Shown: positions 15,226 to 24,683 of the stretch, in pieces
How positions within the stretch are numbered: position 1 is the first letter of the stretch
Layout: each line of letters begins with the position of its first letter
Assembly (NCBI RefSeq): GCF_965215815.1
Contig: NZ_CBDCEO010000013.1
Location: forward strand, 2,108,001 to 2,172,000
Origin: Poriferisodalis sp965215815
GTDB taxonomy: Bacteria > Actinomycetota > Acidimicrobiia > Acidimicrobiales > Poriferisodalaceae
Reading direction: 5' to 3'
DNA length: 64,000 bases
Program-made: the position numbers and the translations under genes
The notes under the pieces: model-generated
Seen by the model: the letters and a program-made list of their open reading frames with translations, nothing else
Database searches by the model: none
Told to the model about the DNA's origin: nothing

Positions 15226-16175
15226 TGGACAACATCAGCCCGGGAGTGATCCTCCTGGCAATCATCGCACTGGCGGCTCTCGTCATTGCAGCCAAGGGCC
15301 TGCGCACCGTGCGCCCCTTCGAACAGGGTCTCATCGAGAACCTGGGCAAGTACCGCACGACGGTGGATCCCGGTCTGCGGTTCGTGGTCCCCTTCATCCA
15401 GCGGATGCTCAAGGTGGACATGCGCGAGCAAGTGGTGGACGTGCCGCCCCAGGAGGTCATCACCAAGGACAACGTGGCGGTGACCGTCGACGCTGTCATC
15501 TACTACGAGCCGACCGACCCGGTGAAGCTGAAGTACGCGGTGGGCAGCTTCATCATCGCGGTGACCAAGCTGGCGCAGACGAATCTCCGCAACGTCATCG
15601 GCGACCTGCAACTCGACGATGCGCTGGTGTCGCGCGAGCTCATCAACTCCAAGCTGCGCCAGATTCTCGACGACGCGACCGACAAGTGGGGCACACGCGT
15701 CGTGCGCGTCGAAATCCAGCGGATTGAGCCGCCCCCCGACGTCACCCAAGCGATGCACCGCCAGATGAAGGCCGAACGCGACCGCCGCGCAGTGGTCACC
15801 GAAGCTGAAGGCGACAAGCGCTCCGCGATCCTGAAGTCCGAGGGTGTGAAGGAGTCGCAGATTCTGCGTGCCGAAGGCGAGGCTGAAGCCATCAAGCGAG
15901 TGGCCGATGCGGACAAGTACCAGAAGCTCACGGTGGCTGAGGGTGAGGGCCAAGCCATCGAGCGGGTATTCACCGCCATCCACAACGGCAACCCCACCGA
16001 CGACCTGATCGCCATCAAGTACCTCGAAGCACTGCAGGGCATCGCCGACGGCCAAGCCACCAAGATCTTCCTGCCGCTCGACACCAGCGGAGTGCTCGGC
16101 GCCGTCGCAGCCATGGGCGAGATGTTCCGCGAGAGCAGCACCCCCGCCGGCAACGTCGCCGCTGACGACGAGTAG
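15222..16175 (+). CDS. SPFH/band-7 (stomatin-like) membrane protein
   Basis: 317 residues. One N-terminal membrane helix (about residues 8-26) is followed by 'TVRPFEQGLIENLGKY', 'VVDVPPQEVITKDNV' and 'GTRVVRVEIQRIEPP', the band-7 core. A long Ala/Glu-rich coiled coil 'AERDRRAVVTEAEGDKRSA' extends to residue 245. This is the paraslipin/QmcA type that oligomerises on membranes. Its start overlaps the NfeD stop by 4 bp, the standard pairing for this family. Confidence 0.92.
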   Translation: MMDNISPGVILLAIIALAALVIAAKGLRTVRPFEQGLIENLGKYRTTVDPGLRFVVPFIQRMLKVDMREQVVDVPPQEVITKDNVAVTVDAVIYYEPTDPVKLKYAVGSFIIAVTKLAQTNLRNVIGDLQLDDALVSRELINSKLRQILDDATDKWGTRVVRVEIQRIEPPPDVTQAMHRQMKAERDRRAVVTEAEGDKRSAILKSEGVKESQILRAEGEAEAIKRVADADKYQKLTVAEGEGQAIERVFTAIHNGNPTDDLIAIKYLEALQGIADGQATKIFLPLDTSGVLGAVAAMGEMFRESSTPAGNVAADDE

Positions 16176-16208
16176 CCGGCCTACGACTGTCGACCTGACC
16201 TAAGACGG

Positions 16209-19200
16209 GTGAGCAATTCGAGGTCGCTGGCCACCGCGGATGACGTGACGCCGCGTGTGCGGCAATACGTTGTGCTCGACATCGAGACGATGCCGTTAGT
16301 GGGCCTCGGCCCCAATCAAGACATCCGCGAGATCGGCGCATGCCGAGTCGAAGTCCTGACTGATGGCACGCACATCGCGCGTCCTGATGTATTCCACCGA
16401 TTAGTACGCAGCGAGTTCTTTGGCACCGCTCCCGACACGGGATCCCTTCCGTGCACAGCGGTGGACACTGTCTCCAACAATCTGAGCGCCGGCTTGGTTG
16501 CCTGCCGGGACGCTCTCCTGGACTTGGCGCAGTACTGCATCGGAAGTCCCGTGGTCGCTCACAACGGGCGGCTTCACGATTTTGCCGTGCTCGATGAAGC
16601 CTGCCGCCGTTGCGATGTCGCAGCGCTCCACGACGACCGGCTCGACAGCTTGGATCTTGCTCACCTGGCTGCTCCACGGGTGGGAAGCGAGATGCGGCCG
16701 AACGCCGACGGGTCGGTGCCACCGGCGAGTCGCAGTGTTGACGATCTTGCGACGTGGCTCGGTGCTGCTGGTCGGCCGTCGGAGCGGCATCGGGCCGTTC
16801 CTGATGCGCAGCTGACGGCGGTGCTGATCGAGCGGATGCTGAAGATGATCTCCGACCCGTCGCCGGCACGCCGGCTGCAGCGCTGGATCCTGCACGCTGG
16901 CCAGCATCCGTGGGCGCGCTTCATGGAGGCACCGCCTGCCGGCACGTCTGTGATCGATTGCTTAAGTAGTGCCGAGGCACGCCGTCTCGCAACAATCAGC
17001 GGTCAACCGAGCGCCGTCGACATGGATCATGTGATGCGCGATGACAAGGGCAACGCGGCGAACGCCGAACCCGTGGTAACGCTCGACGAGGCGGCGGTTC
17101 TGGCGCCGTTGAGCCCCGGCGGGGTACTCGTGACCGGCGATGGCCGTGCCTACAGATCCCAGCAACGTGAGATGGCCGCTGCGGTGCTCAGGTCGCTCGC
17201 TGACGGTCTCGGCGTCAACAATGAAGACTCGGCTGCCCGGACGCGACGGCTGGCGGTCGAAGCGCCGACTGGCACGGGCAAGACGTTGGCGTATCTGGTG
17301 CCTGCTGTGGCATGTGCGCAGGCGCGAGGGCACCCGGTTGCGATTGCGACGCACTCCAAGGTGCTCCAGGATCAACTCCTCACCGACATCGAGCTCTATC
17401 GCAGGGCTGTTGGCGACGTCCGATGGGTGCTGCTCAAGGGCATCGCCAACTACGTTTCCGTCGCCTATCTTGACGCAGCCATCGGAGCCGGACCCGACGG
17501 ACCGGTCGAAGCGCTCGGTCTGGCGGTGATGACCGGGTGGGCCGCTCAGACAGTCACCGGCGACTGGGATGACTTGAGCATCTCACAGCTTGAAATCTCA
17601 TGGCCACAGCTCGTGGCCCTGCGATCGCGACTGAGCGTGGACGAAGTACGTGAATTCGCCGCTGACGACGCCGATCGCATGTGCTTCTATCGCCGCGCAC
17701 TGGCCGGCATTTCCTCGGCGGACATTGTGGTCGCCAACCACGCCGTGCTCGTGACACTCGGCAGGCTCGTCGAAGAGGTGCCGCATGTCATCGTCGACGA
17801 AGGCCACAACCTCGAAGACGCCGCGACGAGTGCGCTGACCGAGACCACGGGCGGAGCGGCGCTTGCAGCGTTGTTCGACTGCGTCGCGCACGTCGACAGC
17901 GGTGCCGGCGTGCTGCGTCGATACTCGGTGGCAGCTTCGGGTGACTCGTCAACCGAGCAAGTCGCCGCGGCTCTGGATGCCTTGTCGCAGTGCCGTGAGG
18001 CGCTGACAGATCTGGATCGACGCATCGTCGACTACATACGAGGTCGTACAGAGGTAACCGTCGAGGCAGCTGCGAGCTTCGGAGTCGCGTACCGGCTGAG
18101 GCCGGGACTCGATACCAGTCGGGCTGAGTTCGCGCCCGCGCGCCGAGCGGCGCGGGCATTGTCCGAATATCTGCGGCGGCTCAGCGGTTGCATGGCATTC
18201 GAGCCGCCCGCAGCTGCGCTCGGAAGCGTTCGTTGGCGTCACATCGAGTCAGAGCTGGGCTGCATCGGTCGTCGCGTGCGAACCGCAGCCGAAGTGCTCG
18301 CCAACACCACGTCCGCACGCGACGACAACAGTTGGATCAGCATTGTCGATCTCCGTTGTCGCAGACCCGTCTACGACGGCAAGACAACTTGGGAGTGGTC
18401 GATGCGGCGGGTGCCGGTGTCCGTTGCCGATCACTTGCGGGCCACCTGGGAAGAACTGGATTCGGTCGTGCTGACCTCGGCCACGCTGCGCGTCGACGGC
18501 GAGTTCGCCTACGTGCTCGAGCGGATCGGGCTGTCCGACGCCCGGCGACTCGCCTTGCAGACGCCGTTCGAGAATCTCTCCCAGAATGAGCTTCTGGTGC
18601 TTCCACGCCACTTGCCGGTGCCCCGCGGAGGATTGATGGCGGAGTTCACCAAGGCAGAGGCCGACGAGATAGCGCGCCTTGTTCTGGTCGCACGCGGTCG
18701 CACACTCGCGCTGTTCACCGCCTCGGCTCGCATGGCACATGCACGTGACCATCTGTGGCGCGTGCCCGAGCTCCGATTGCACGGACTTGGTGTGATGTGC
18801 CAAGGCGATGCCCCATCGGGTGAGCTCGTGGAGCGGATGCGCACCGACGCATCGTCGAGCCTGCTCGCCACACGCTCGTTCTGGGAAGGCGTGAATGTGC
18901 CCGGCGAAGCGCTGAGCCTGTTGATCATCGAAAAGTTGCCGTTTGCTGCACTAGGAGATCCGGTGGTGGCGGCACGCATGGCCGAACTTGAACGCCGAGG
19001 AGAGGATGCCTTCAGCCGCTACCTCGTGCCCGAGGCCGTACTCCGATTCACACAGGCAGTCGGCCGCTTGGTGCGAAAGGAGACGGACCGTGGCGTGTGC
19101 GTCGTGCTTGACAAACGGATTCGAGGCAGCGCGCCGTATGCCGCCGCGTTCCTGGACTCGCTGCCCGGCCCGCCGTCAATAGAACGGCCTCATACGGCGA

Positions 19201-21428
19201 GCGCGGCCTATGCAACGGTCGCCCGGCACTTGGGACTCCCCTTTGGCGCATCCGACGAAGCCGAGCTGCGTGCACTGCCATCCTCCGACCCGTGGCGAGA
19301 GCTCGAGACGTTGTCAGACGCGCGCCATGCTGCAACCCAAACGGAGAATGTCGACGAACTGCTGGAGCGAGCGCGTAAGTTGCTTGGCTTCGAAGAGTGG
19401 CGTCCGGGCCAGCGAGAAGTGATGCGCAGCTTCGCAGAGGGCCACAACACGCTGGCGGTGATGCCTACCGGGGCTGGCAAGTCGCTCACGTACCAGTTGC
19501 CGGCAATGCTGCGTTCAGGTCTGACACTGGTCGTGTCTCCCTTGGTGGCGTTGATGCGCGATCAGGTCGAGGGTCTGCGCGATCGAGGGTTGACCCGAGT
19601 GGCGGAACTGCGTTCGGGCCAGAGTCAAATTGAGCAGGCTGAGGTGCTGCGACGCGCACGCGACGGCGAGTACAAGTTGCTCTACGTTTCGCCAGAACGG
19701 TTGTGGTCAAGCCGCCTACGACAGGCACTGGCTGGCGTCGAGATCTCAGCTGTAGCAGTCGACGAGGCGCATTGCATCTCCCAATGGGGCCATAGCTTTC
19801 GCCCCGAATACCGAGCTATCGCCGAAGCACTGCGTGAGCTGTCGCCGTCGCGACGCCCGCCGGTATTGGCGGTGACAGCCACGGGCACGCGTGAGGTCAC
19901 CGAAGACATCGTGGCGTGCCTCGGCATCGGCGGAACGTTGCACCGGCACGAACTGGACCCGGACCGCAAAGAGCTCCTTTACTACGTCGAGGATTGTGAT
20001 TCGCTCGACGACCGCGATGTGGTCGTAATGCGCATCGCTGAGGCGTACCGGCGTCGGGCGATGATTGTCTATGTGCCGAGCCGAGCGACGGCGGTACGCA
20101 TGTCAGAGCTCTTGCGACTCGATGGTCACACGGCACGGTCGTATCACGGCGGCATGTCGTCGGCGCAACGGGTGCACACCGAGGAAGCCTTCCGTGCGGG
20201 GGAGATCGACATCGTTGTCGGCACCAATGCGTTCGGCTTGGGCATCGACAAGCCTGATGTGGAAGTGGTCGTCCATCTCGAAATGCCCGCGTCGGTCGAG
20301 AGCTACGTGCAAGAGGTGGGGCGAGCGGCGCGAGGTGCCACTGCTGGCAGCGGCCCGAGCCTTGGACGCTGCATTCTGTTGAGGGCCCCTGATGACTGCG
20401 GCGTGCACGAGTCATTTGTCAGGGACGCAGCGCCCAGTCTGGACACGGTGAAGCAGCTCTGGAGGTCGTTGGAGATCGCTGCTGAACGCACGGGTGGGCC
20501 GGTAGCGCTGACTCGGGTCAACGGGGACCGCCGCGCTGCTAGGGACAGGGACAGCAGTCACCTCGAGCTCGCTGCACATCTGCTCGTTGAGCAGGGGTGT
20601 GCTCAGCGCGTCGAGGACATGATCGAAGAGGGCATCGTTCGAGTCCTGCCCGGTGCGGCTCGGCATCACCGGTCCGAGAGTGGCCAAGGAAGGCTGAGTG
20701 AGGATGCGCGCGAGATTCTGAAATCGCTTGAGGGAGCGAGCGAGCGGTCGTTCGGCATTCGCTCTTGGGCAGCGGAGATGGACTGGTCGTCAACGCGCAG
20801 ACTCGAACGAGCGCTGATTGACCTCAGTCATGGCGAGGCAATCGAACTGACGGCATGGCAGGTCTCGCCTCTATGGCAGCGTGTCCCCGGGAGCACTCCG
20901 GACTTCGCGGCAATCGGCGAATCGCTCGAACAGCGCAGGCGTGCCGTTCGCAGTCTCAGCGACCTGGCGAAGCTCTATCGAGACAACCGCCACGACTGCC
21001 GTCGTCGAGTGCTGCTCGAATATCTCGGTGCGGCCGCAGCGTCGAGCTGTCATGCGTGCGATGTGTGCAGAGGCGATCTTGAACGACCGTGGGAACAGGT
21101 CGTGATCTCTCGCCAGCACATTGACAAAGCCGTTGACGCGGTGACCGTCATCTTGGAGATCGCAGGAGAGGTGCCGCCGGGCGATCCGAACCGCCGGTCG
21201 CCGTCGCAGCGCAACATCGAACGGTGCCTGGCTGGCGAGTCCGGCGAGGGCACCCGCAACGAACTCCCGCTTCCGCTGCGCACACACCGGCTGTACGGCC
21301 GTCTCGCTGCGCTCGGCCCGCGCGGAGTGCGGCGTGAGATCGATCGCCTCTTGGGCTCAGGCGAGCTACGCATCGAGCGCATCGACGAAGAGCGCGGAAG
21401 TTGGGAAACGCTGCGCATCCCGTCGTAG
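16209..21428 (+). CDS. exonuclease-DinG-RecQ triple fusion protein
   Basis: 1739 residues from GTG 16209. Residues 1-215: DEDDh exonuclease with 'VVLDIETM' (Asp24, Glu26), 'VVAHNGRLHDF' and 'HRAVPDAQLT'. Residues 300-1020: DinG-type helicase with Walker A 'EAPTGTGKT' (about 351-359), 'VDEGH' (about 530), 'RSFWEGVNVPGE' and 'QAVGRLVRK'. Only one of the four Fe-S Cys is visible ('DRMCFYRRA'), as in cluster-less Gram-positive exonuclease-DinG proteins. Residues 1045-1739: RecQ helicase with 'MPTGAGKSLTYQLP' (about 1085), 'VDEAHCISQWGHSFRPEYR', 'GTNAFGLGIDKPDV' and a zinc site 'CHACDVC' (about 1614). No frameshift is visible. All three catalytic parts look intact. The neighbouring UvrD-like helicase and toxin pair suggest a defence or repair locus; that is inference. 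Confidence 0.9.
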   Translation: MSNSRSLATADDVTPRVRQYVVLDIETMPLVGLGPNQDIREIGACRVEVLTDGTHIARPDVFHRLVRSEFFGTAPDTGSLPCTAVDTVSNNLSAGLVACRDALLDLAQYCIGSPVVAHNGRLHDFAVLDEACRRCDVAALHDDRLDSLDLAHLAAPRVGSEMRPNADGSVPPASRSVDDLATWLGAAGRPSERHRAVPDAQLTAVLIERMLKMISDPSPARRLQRWILHAGQHPWARFMEAPPAGTSVIDCLSSAEARRLATISGQPSAVDMDHVMRDDKGNAANAEPVVTLDEAAVLAPLSPGGVLVTGDGRAYRSQQREMAAAVLRSLADGLGVNNEDSAARTRRLAVEAPTGTGKTLAYLVPAVACAQARGHPVAIATHSKVLQDQLLTDIELYRRAVGDVRWVLLKGIANYVSVAYLDAAIGAGPDGPVEALGLAVMTGWAAQTVTGDWDDLSISQLEISWPQLVALRSRLSVDEVREFAADDADRMCFYRRALAGISSADIVVANHAVLVTLGRLVEEVPHVIVDEGHNLEDAATSALTETTGGAALAALFDCVAHVDSGAGVLRRYSVAASGDSSTEQVAAALDALSQCREALTDLDRRIVDYIRGRTEVTVEAAASFGVAYRLRPGLDTSRAEFAPARRAARALSEYLRRLSGCMAFEPPAAALGSVRWRHIESELGCIGRRVRTAAEVLANTTSARDDNSWISIVDLRCRRPVYDGKTTWEWSMRRVPVSVADHLRATWEELDSVVLTSATLRVDGEFAYVLERIGLSDARRLALQTPFENLSQNELLVLPRHLPVPRGGLMAEFTKAEADEIARLVLVARGRTLALFTASARMAHARDHLWRVPELRLHGLGVMCQGDAPSGELVERMRTDASSSLLATRSFWEGVNVPGEALSLLIIEKLPFAALGDPVVAARMAELERRGEDAFSRYLVPEAVLRFTQAVGRLVRKETDRGVCVVLDKRIRGSAPYAAAFLDSLPGPPSIERPHTASAAYATVARHLGLPFGASDEAELRALPSSDPWRELETLSDARHAATQTENVDELLERARKLLGFEEWRPGQREVMRSFAEGHNTLAVMPTGAGKSLTYQLPAMLRSGLTLVVSPLVALMRDQVEGLRDRGLTRVAELRSGQSQIEQAEVLRRARDGEYKLLYVSPERLWSSRLRQALAGVEISAVAVDEAHCISQWGHSFRPEYRAIAEALRELSPSRRPPVLAVTATGTREVTEDIVACLGIGGTLHRHELDPDRKELLYYVEDCDSLDDRDVVVMRIAEAYRRRAMIVYVPSRATAVRMSELLRLDGHTARSYHGGMSSAQRVHTEEAFRAGEIDIVVGTNAFGLGIDKPDVEVVVHLEMPASVESYVQEVGRAARGATAGSGPSLGRCILLRAPDDCGVHESFVRDAAPSLDTVKQLWRSLEIAAERTGGPVALTRVNGDRRAARDRDSSHLELAAHLLVEQGCAQRVEDMIEEGIVRVLPGAARHHRSESGQGRLSEDAREILKSLEGASERSFGIRSWAAEMDWSSTRRLERALIDLSHGEAIELTAWQVSPLWQRVPGSTPDFAAIGESLEQRRRAVRSLSDLAKLYRDNRHDCRRRVLLEYLGAAAASSCHACDVCRGDLERPWEQVVISRQHIDKAVDAVTVILEIAGEVPPGDPNRRSPSQRNIERCLAGESGEGTRNELPLPLRTHRLYGRLAALGPRGVRREIDRLLGSGELRIERIDEERGSWETLRIPS

Positions 21429-21536
21429 GCAAACATTCGCTCTTCGACATCGCTGGCAAGCAAGAATTCCACTCCGTGTGCACTGGCGATCGCATCGTGC
21501 AACCACCTACTGCGCCGAACGTCGCCGCTACCGTGA

Positions 21537-23396
21537 ATGCCACTCATGGCCTTCTTGCTACCTGCGAATCTTGTCAACAACATGGCAGTGCCGCCGCCAC
21601 TGCGGCAGGCAGCGCAGGTATTCCGGGACTGGCTTCCGGAGCAAGTCACGGTGACGCTGTATGCGCCGAACGTGACCCGATCTGACGATGACGACTCAAC
21701 CTCGGCCGATTCGCAAGGCACGACGAGCAGGCCGTACCTGGTTGTGCTGCACCCGTCGCTTGGCATCGTGTTCTTGGACTTCGTTCCTGGCAGCACCGCT
21801 CGTAACCTCGCGACCATGCGGCGGCCCCAACGTGTCTTGCAGCGACTCGCCGAAGAAACGCGGGGCCGATTGGGGCTCCTGTCCGAGGAAGTCCGGGACC
21901 GGCTTGTTGCCCAGGGTCTCAGCGAAGCGAGAGTTCCGGTCGCGCTCGCGGTGGCGGCACCTCGGTTGACGAGGGCGAAAGTCTTGGCCGCGGGCAAGGC
22001 CAATGTGGATCAGTTTCTGCTGCAAGAAGACTTCTCCGCCTCATCGATCGAATCGGCGCTCGAGCGGATGCTCGCCACTTCGAATGGCGGGCGACGGCGC
22101 GCCGACGTGGGCCTCAGCGCGGCCGAAGAGCGCCGGGCACGAGCAGCGCTGAATCCGCGACTCCTCGTGAACAGCGCTGCGCAGGCCGAGCAGGGTCAGC
22201 TGGTCTTCCGGCCACCAAAGGATGGTGAAGACGTTGTGCAAGTGCTGGACCGCCAGCAGGAACGTCTTGCCGAACATCTCGGAGACGGCTACCGGGTCAT
22301 CAAGGGCGTAGCCGGATCTGGCAAGACGCTGGTGCTGGTGTTCCGGGCACGGCACCTTGCACGGCACTATCCCAATTGGCGAATCCTGCTGACCTGCTTC
22401 AACCGGCCATTGGCACTCTCGTTGGCCCGGCAACTCGAGGATTGTCCCAATGTCCGCGTGCGAACCGTCGACAGTCTGGCATCGGCCATATGCAGGACAC
22501 TTGAAATCCAGACCGGACACCTCGGAAATTCAAGGTTTGATCGTCATGTGGAGGAGGTGAACCAAGCGCTCGATGCTGGTCGAGTGCCGGAGCGCTATCG
22601 CTACGACGCCGTGATGATCGACGAGGCACAGGATCTCGACGCAAGCAGGACACGCATGGTGTTCGGGCTCCTGCGGTATCCGTGGAGTGATTTCGTGGTC
22701 GCCCTTGACTCTGCGCAGAACCTCTATCGGCGTCAGCCTGGACTGCCGCCGCCTGCGCAGCACCGGCCCAACTCGACCGATACCACCGAAATCAGCGGCC
22801 GCGGGCGGACCGAAGTGCTTCGAGTCAACTACCGCAACACCTACGAGATCCTGAAGTTTGCCGATGACTTTCTTCGGGCTGGCGGCGTGCCTGAGGGTGG
22901 CGATGAAGAAGACCCGGCGACATTCATTCCGCCCGAAGCCGCTGAACGGTCGGGCCCTGCTCCCGATGTGCGCCCATTTCAATCGCACCTCGAGGGGTAC
23001 CAATCTGTGTGTGCGGCGTTACGCAGATCACACGCCGAACGGGTTCCTTGGTCGGACATGGCGATTCTGGCTGGGAACTGGGACGCACTGAACGAAATTG
23101 AGCAGGAGGCCCGTCAGCTGGACATCCCGACGTTCAAGCTTGTCGACCTCAATCCGGACGGAACCGAAACTGATGACGGAGTGCGTCTGTCGACGATGCA
23201 ACTCGCCAAGGGCCTCGAGTTCGCACGGGTGTACATCATCGGAGTGGACGACATCCGGGGCGGTCCGAGCACCGATGACACCCTGCGCCGGCGTCTGCTC
23301 TATGTCGGCATGACTCGCGCCACCGATCTGCTGAAGATTGCGGTCAGCGGTCGTGGGTCGATGGTGGATGCTTTGCTGGAAGCACGAGTTGTGTGA
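21537..23396 (+). CDS. UvrD/Rep-like SF1 helicase with degenerate NERD-like N-terminus
   Basis: 619 residues; ATG 21546 is an alternative start. Helicase motifs: 'IKGVAGSGKTLVLVFRAR' (Walker A near residue 261), 'VMIDEAQDLDASR' (Walker B near 360), 'VLRVNYRNTYEI', 'LSTMQLAKGLEFARV' and 'YVGMTRATDLL'. The first 200 residues contain 'YLVVLHPSLGIVFLDF', the position of the NERD nuclease motif, but the usual E-x-K is replaced by D-F-V, so nuclease activity is doubtful. It starts about 110 bp after the exonuclease-DinG-RecQ gene on the same strand and is probably co-transcribed. Confidence 0.85.
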   Translation: MPLMAFLLPANLVNNMAVPPPLRQAAQVFRDWLPEQVTVTLYAPNVTRSDDDDSTSADSQGTTSRPYLVVLHPSLGIVFLDFVPGSTARNLATMRRPQRVLQRLAEETRGRLGLLSEEVRDRLVAQGLSEARVPVALAVAAPRLTRAKVLAAGKANVDQFLLQEDFSASSIESALERMLATSNGGRRRADVGLSAAEERRARAALNPRLLVNSAAQAEQGQLVFRPPKDGEDVVQVLDRQQERLAEHLGDGYRVIKGVAGSGKTLVLVFRARHLARHYPNWRILLTCFNRPLALSLARQLEDCPNVRVRTVDSLASAICRTLEIQTGHLGNSRFDRHVEEVNQALDAGRVPERYRYDAVMIDEAQDLDASRTRMVFGLLRYPWSDFVVALDSAQNLYRRQPGLPPPAQHRPNSTDTTEISGRGRTEVLRVNYRNTYEILKFADDFLRAGGVPEGGDEEDPATFIPPEAAERSGPAPDVRPFQSHLEGYQSVCAALRRSHAERVPWSDMAILAGNWDALNEIEQEARQLDIPTFKLVDLNPDGTETDDGVRLSTMQLAKGLEFARVYIIGVDDIRGGPSTDDTLRRRLLYVGMTRATDLLKIAVSGRGSMVDALLEARVV

Positions 23397-23398
23397 GT

Positions 23399-23944
23399 TC
23401 ACAGGTATGGGCTGAGATCCTCCGTCTTGATGAAATGCACTCGGCCCTCGGGTATGAGAGCCTCAAAGAGGACGATCACGTGCCCGATCCCGGTAGCGGA
23501 CGGTGCACGTAAGCCTGCGTAACCGGCCAGCGCAGCTGTCTCGCCGATCAGCTGGCATTTGGACCAGTCTGCGGCACGGATGTCGTCCCGGCTGAGTCCG
23601 AGTGCGTCGAGAGCACCGGGTACAGCAAGATCGACGAGCGGCATCTGATCGAGGTGCACATGGTGTAGCGCGCGGGGCAGCAGCGCGGAGCTCCCCCGGC
23701 CTTGTCCTGCTGCCATCCGACGGAATTCCGCCGCACACCCAGGCACGGAATCCGTGAGGTAAATGGCTGCGCTCCCTCCGCGACGATTCCAGCGGCCGCC
23801 GAGGGCTTGCGCTCCGCGACCGGAGAGGGGCGGACGATTGCGAGAAGTGTGCCGGTAGGCGATGAGATCCAGTGGTGTCGCGCCGAGCGAGTTCAGAGCC
23901 GATAGCGGGTCGTCCTCGGCCGTCTCGGTTGCATCGTCGCTGTC
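23399..23944 (-). CDS. RES-domain toxin (NAD+-degrading type)
   Basis: The conserved part reads 'LDLIAYRHTSRNRPPLSG', 'GAQALGGRWNRRGGSAAIYL', 'SVPGCAAEFRRM' and 'ADWSKCQLIGE', the RES fold of MbcT-like toxins that consume NAD+. It is immediately downstream of an Xre/MbcA antitoxin, as is usual. The frame is open well upstream, but no ATG, GTG or TTG lies in frame between the Xre stop (23946) and the conserved domain, so the start is unresolved; 23944 is only the first codon after the antitoxin gene. A +1 shift from the antitoxin frame or a CTG start could be involved. It converges with the UvrD gene with a 2-bp gap. Confidence 0.75.
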   Translation of the reverse strand, partial: DSDDATETAEDDPLSALNSLGATPLDLIAYRHTSRNRPPLSGRGAQALGGRWNRRGGSAAIYLTDSVPGCAAEFRRMAAGQGRGSSALLPRALHHVHLDQMPLVDLAVPGALDALGLSRDDIRAADWSKCQLIGETAALAGYAGLRAPSATGIGHVIVLFEALIPEGRVHFIKTEDLSPYL

Positions 23945-23945
23945 A

Positions 23946-24284
23946 CTAAACCGTGATGCCGTCTGCGAGCGCCTCGATGAGGGCGAGAACGGATCGGTAG
24001 TCGCCCTGAGCGATTCGGTCGGCAGGCGAATCGTGGTCGAGCAGCCGATTTGGGGCAAACAGCCAAAGCGAGAATTCCGAAGGCTGGATGACTGTGGACG
24101 CCTGGTCAGTGACGTACACCAGCTCGAGCAGCCGCTGGCGGGCCCCGGGTTGGGGTGCGCAACTGCCACGATCCCAACGGGCGACAGTGCGCGCCGATGT
24201 ACCGACGACGCGCCCGATGTCACTTTGGGTAAGCCGGGCTGCGTCCTGGAGTTCCCGAACCCGTTCGGCGATTCCTGCCGCCAT
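23946..24284 (-). CDS. Xre/MbcA-type antitoxin
   Basis: 112 residues. A helix-turn-helix 'LTQSDIGRVVGTSARTVARW' sits at about 18-37, followed by a C-terminal toxin-binding part ending 'GDYRSVLALIEALADGITV', the Xre/MbcA/ParS arrangement. It neutralises the RES toxin and represses the pair from repeats in its own promoter. GGAC and AGGACAG lie just upstream of the ATG. Confidence 0.85.
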   Translation of the reverse strand: MAAGIAERVRELQDAARLTQSDIGRVVGTSARTVARWDRGSCAPQPGARQRLLELVYVTDQASTVIQPSEFSLWLFAPNRLLDHDSPADRIAQGDYRSVLALIEALADGITV

Positions 24285-24306
24285 GGAGCCTGTCCTTTCG
24301 GGAGGA

Positions 24307-24349
24307 TGTCGACACGCTTGGATGTCATGTATTCTGTCGAAGTTCTGTC
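24307..24349 (-). promoter_or_regulatory. repeated TGTC sites, probable operator of the RES/Xre pair
   Basis: Upstream of the antitoxin ATG, TTCTGTC occurs at 24332-24338 and 24343-24349, a spacing of 11 bp, one helical turn. Further TGTC copies are at 24307 and 24323. The stretch is more A/T-rich than its surroundings (ends TAATAATAG at about 24352-24360) and probably holds the promoter. The rest of the gap to 24683 shows no gene or other site that I recognise. Confidence 0.5.
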
Positions 24350-24683
24350 AGTAATAATAGCTAGTCAAATGACCGAGCCCGTGCCGTGCTGTTCTGTTCG
24401 GCCGAATGCTCGGCGAGTTCTCGGTACTCGAGGGCGCGGCCCGAATGAGCTTGGTCGATCGCGGTCTGAAGTCTGTGCACGCACATCGGTGAGACTGCCG
24501 CAACCTGGTGTTCGGTCAAGCGTGGTTTTGTGTCCGGTCGGCCATCGCGCGCCGCGGCTTTCGCGAATCAGTTGAGCCAGAGCTGCCGCTCGAGAAATCT
24601 TGCCCGAGTGCTTTTGGGTGATATCGGAGCGCGCTGGGGCGCGGTCCGGCGTTTTGGAACCCCAGCGCGTAGGGTCCGCGCCC

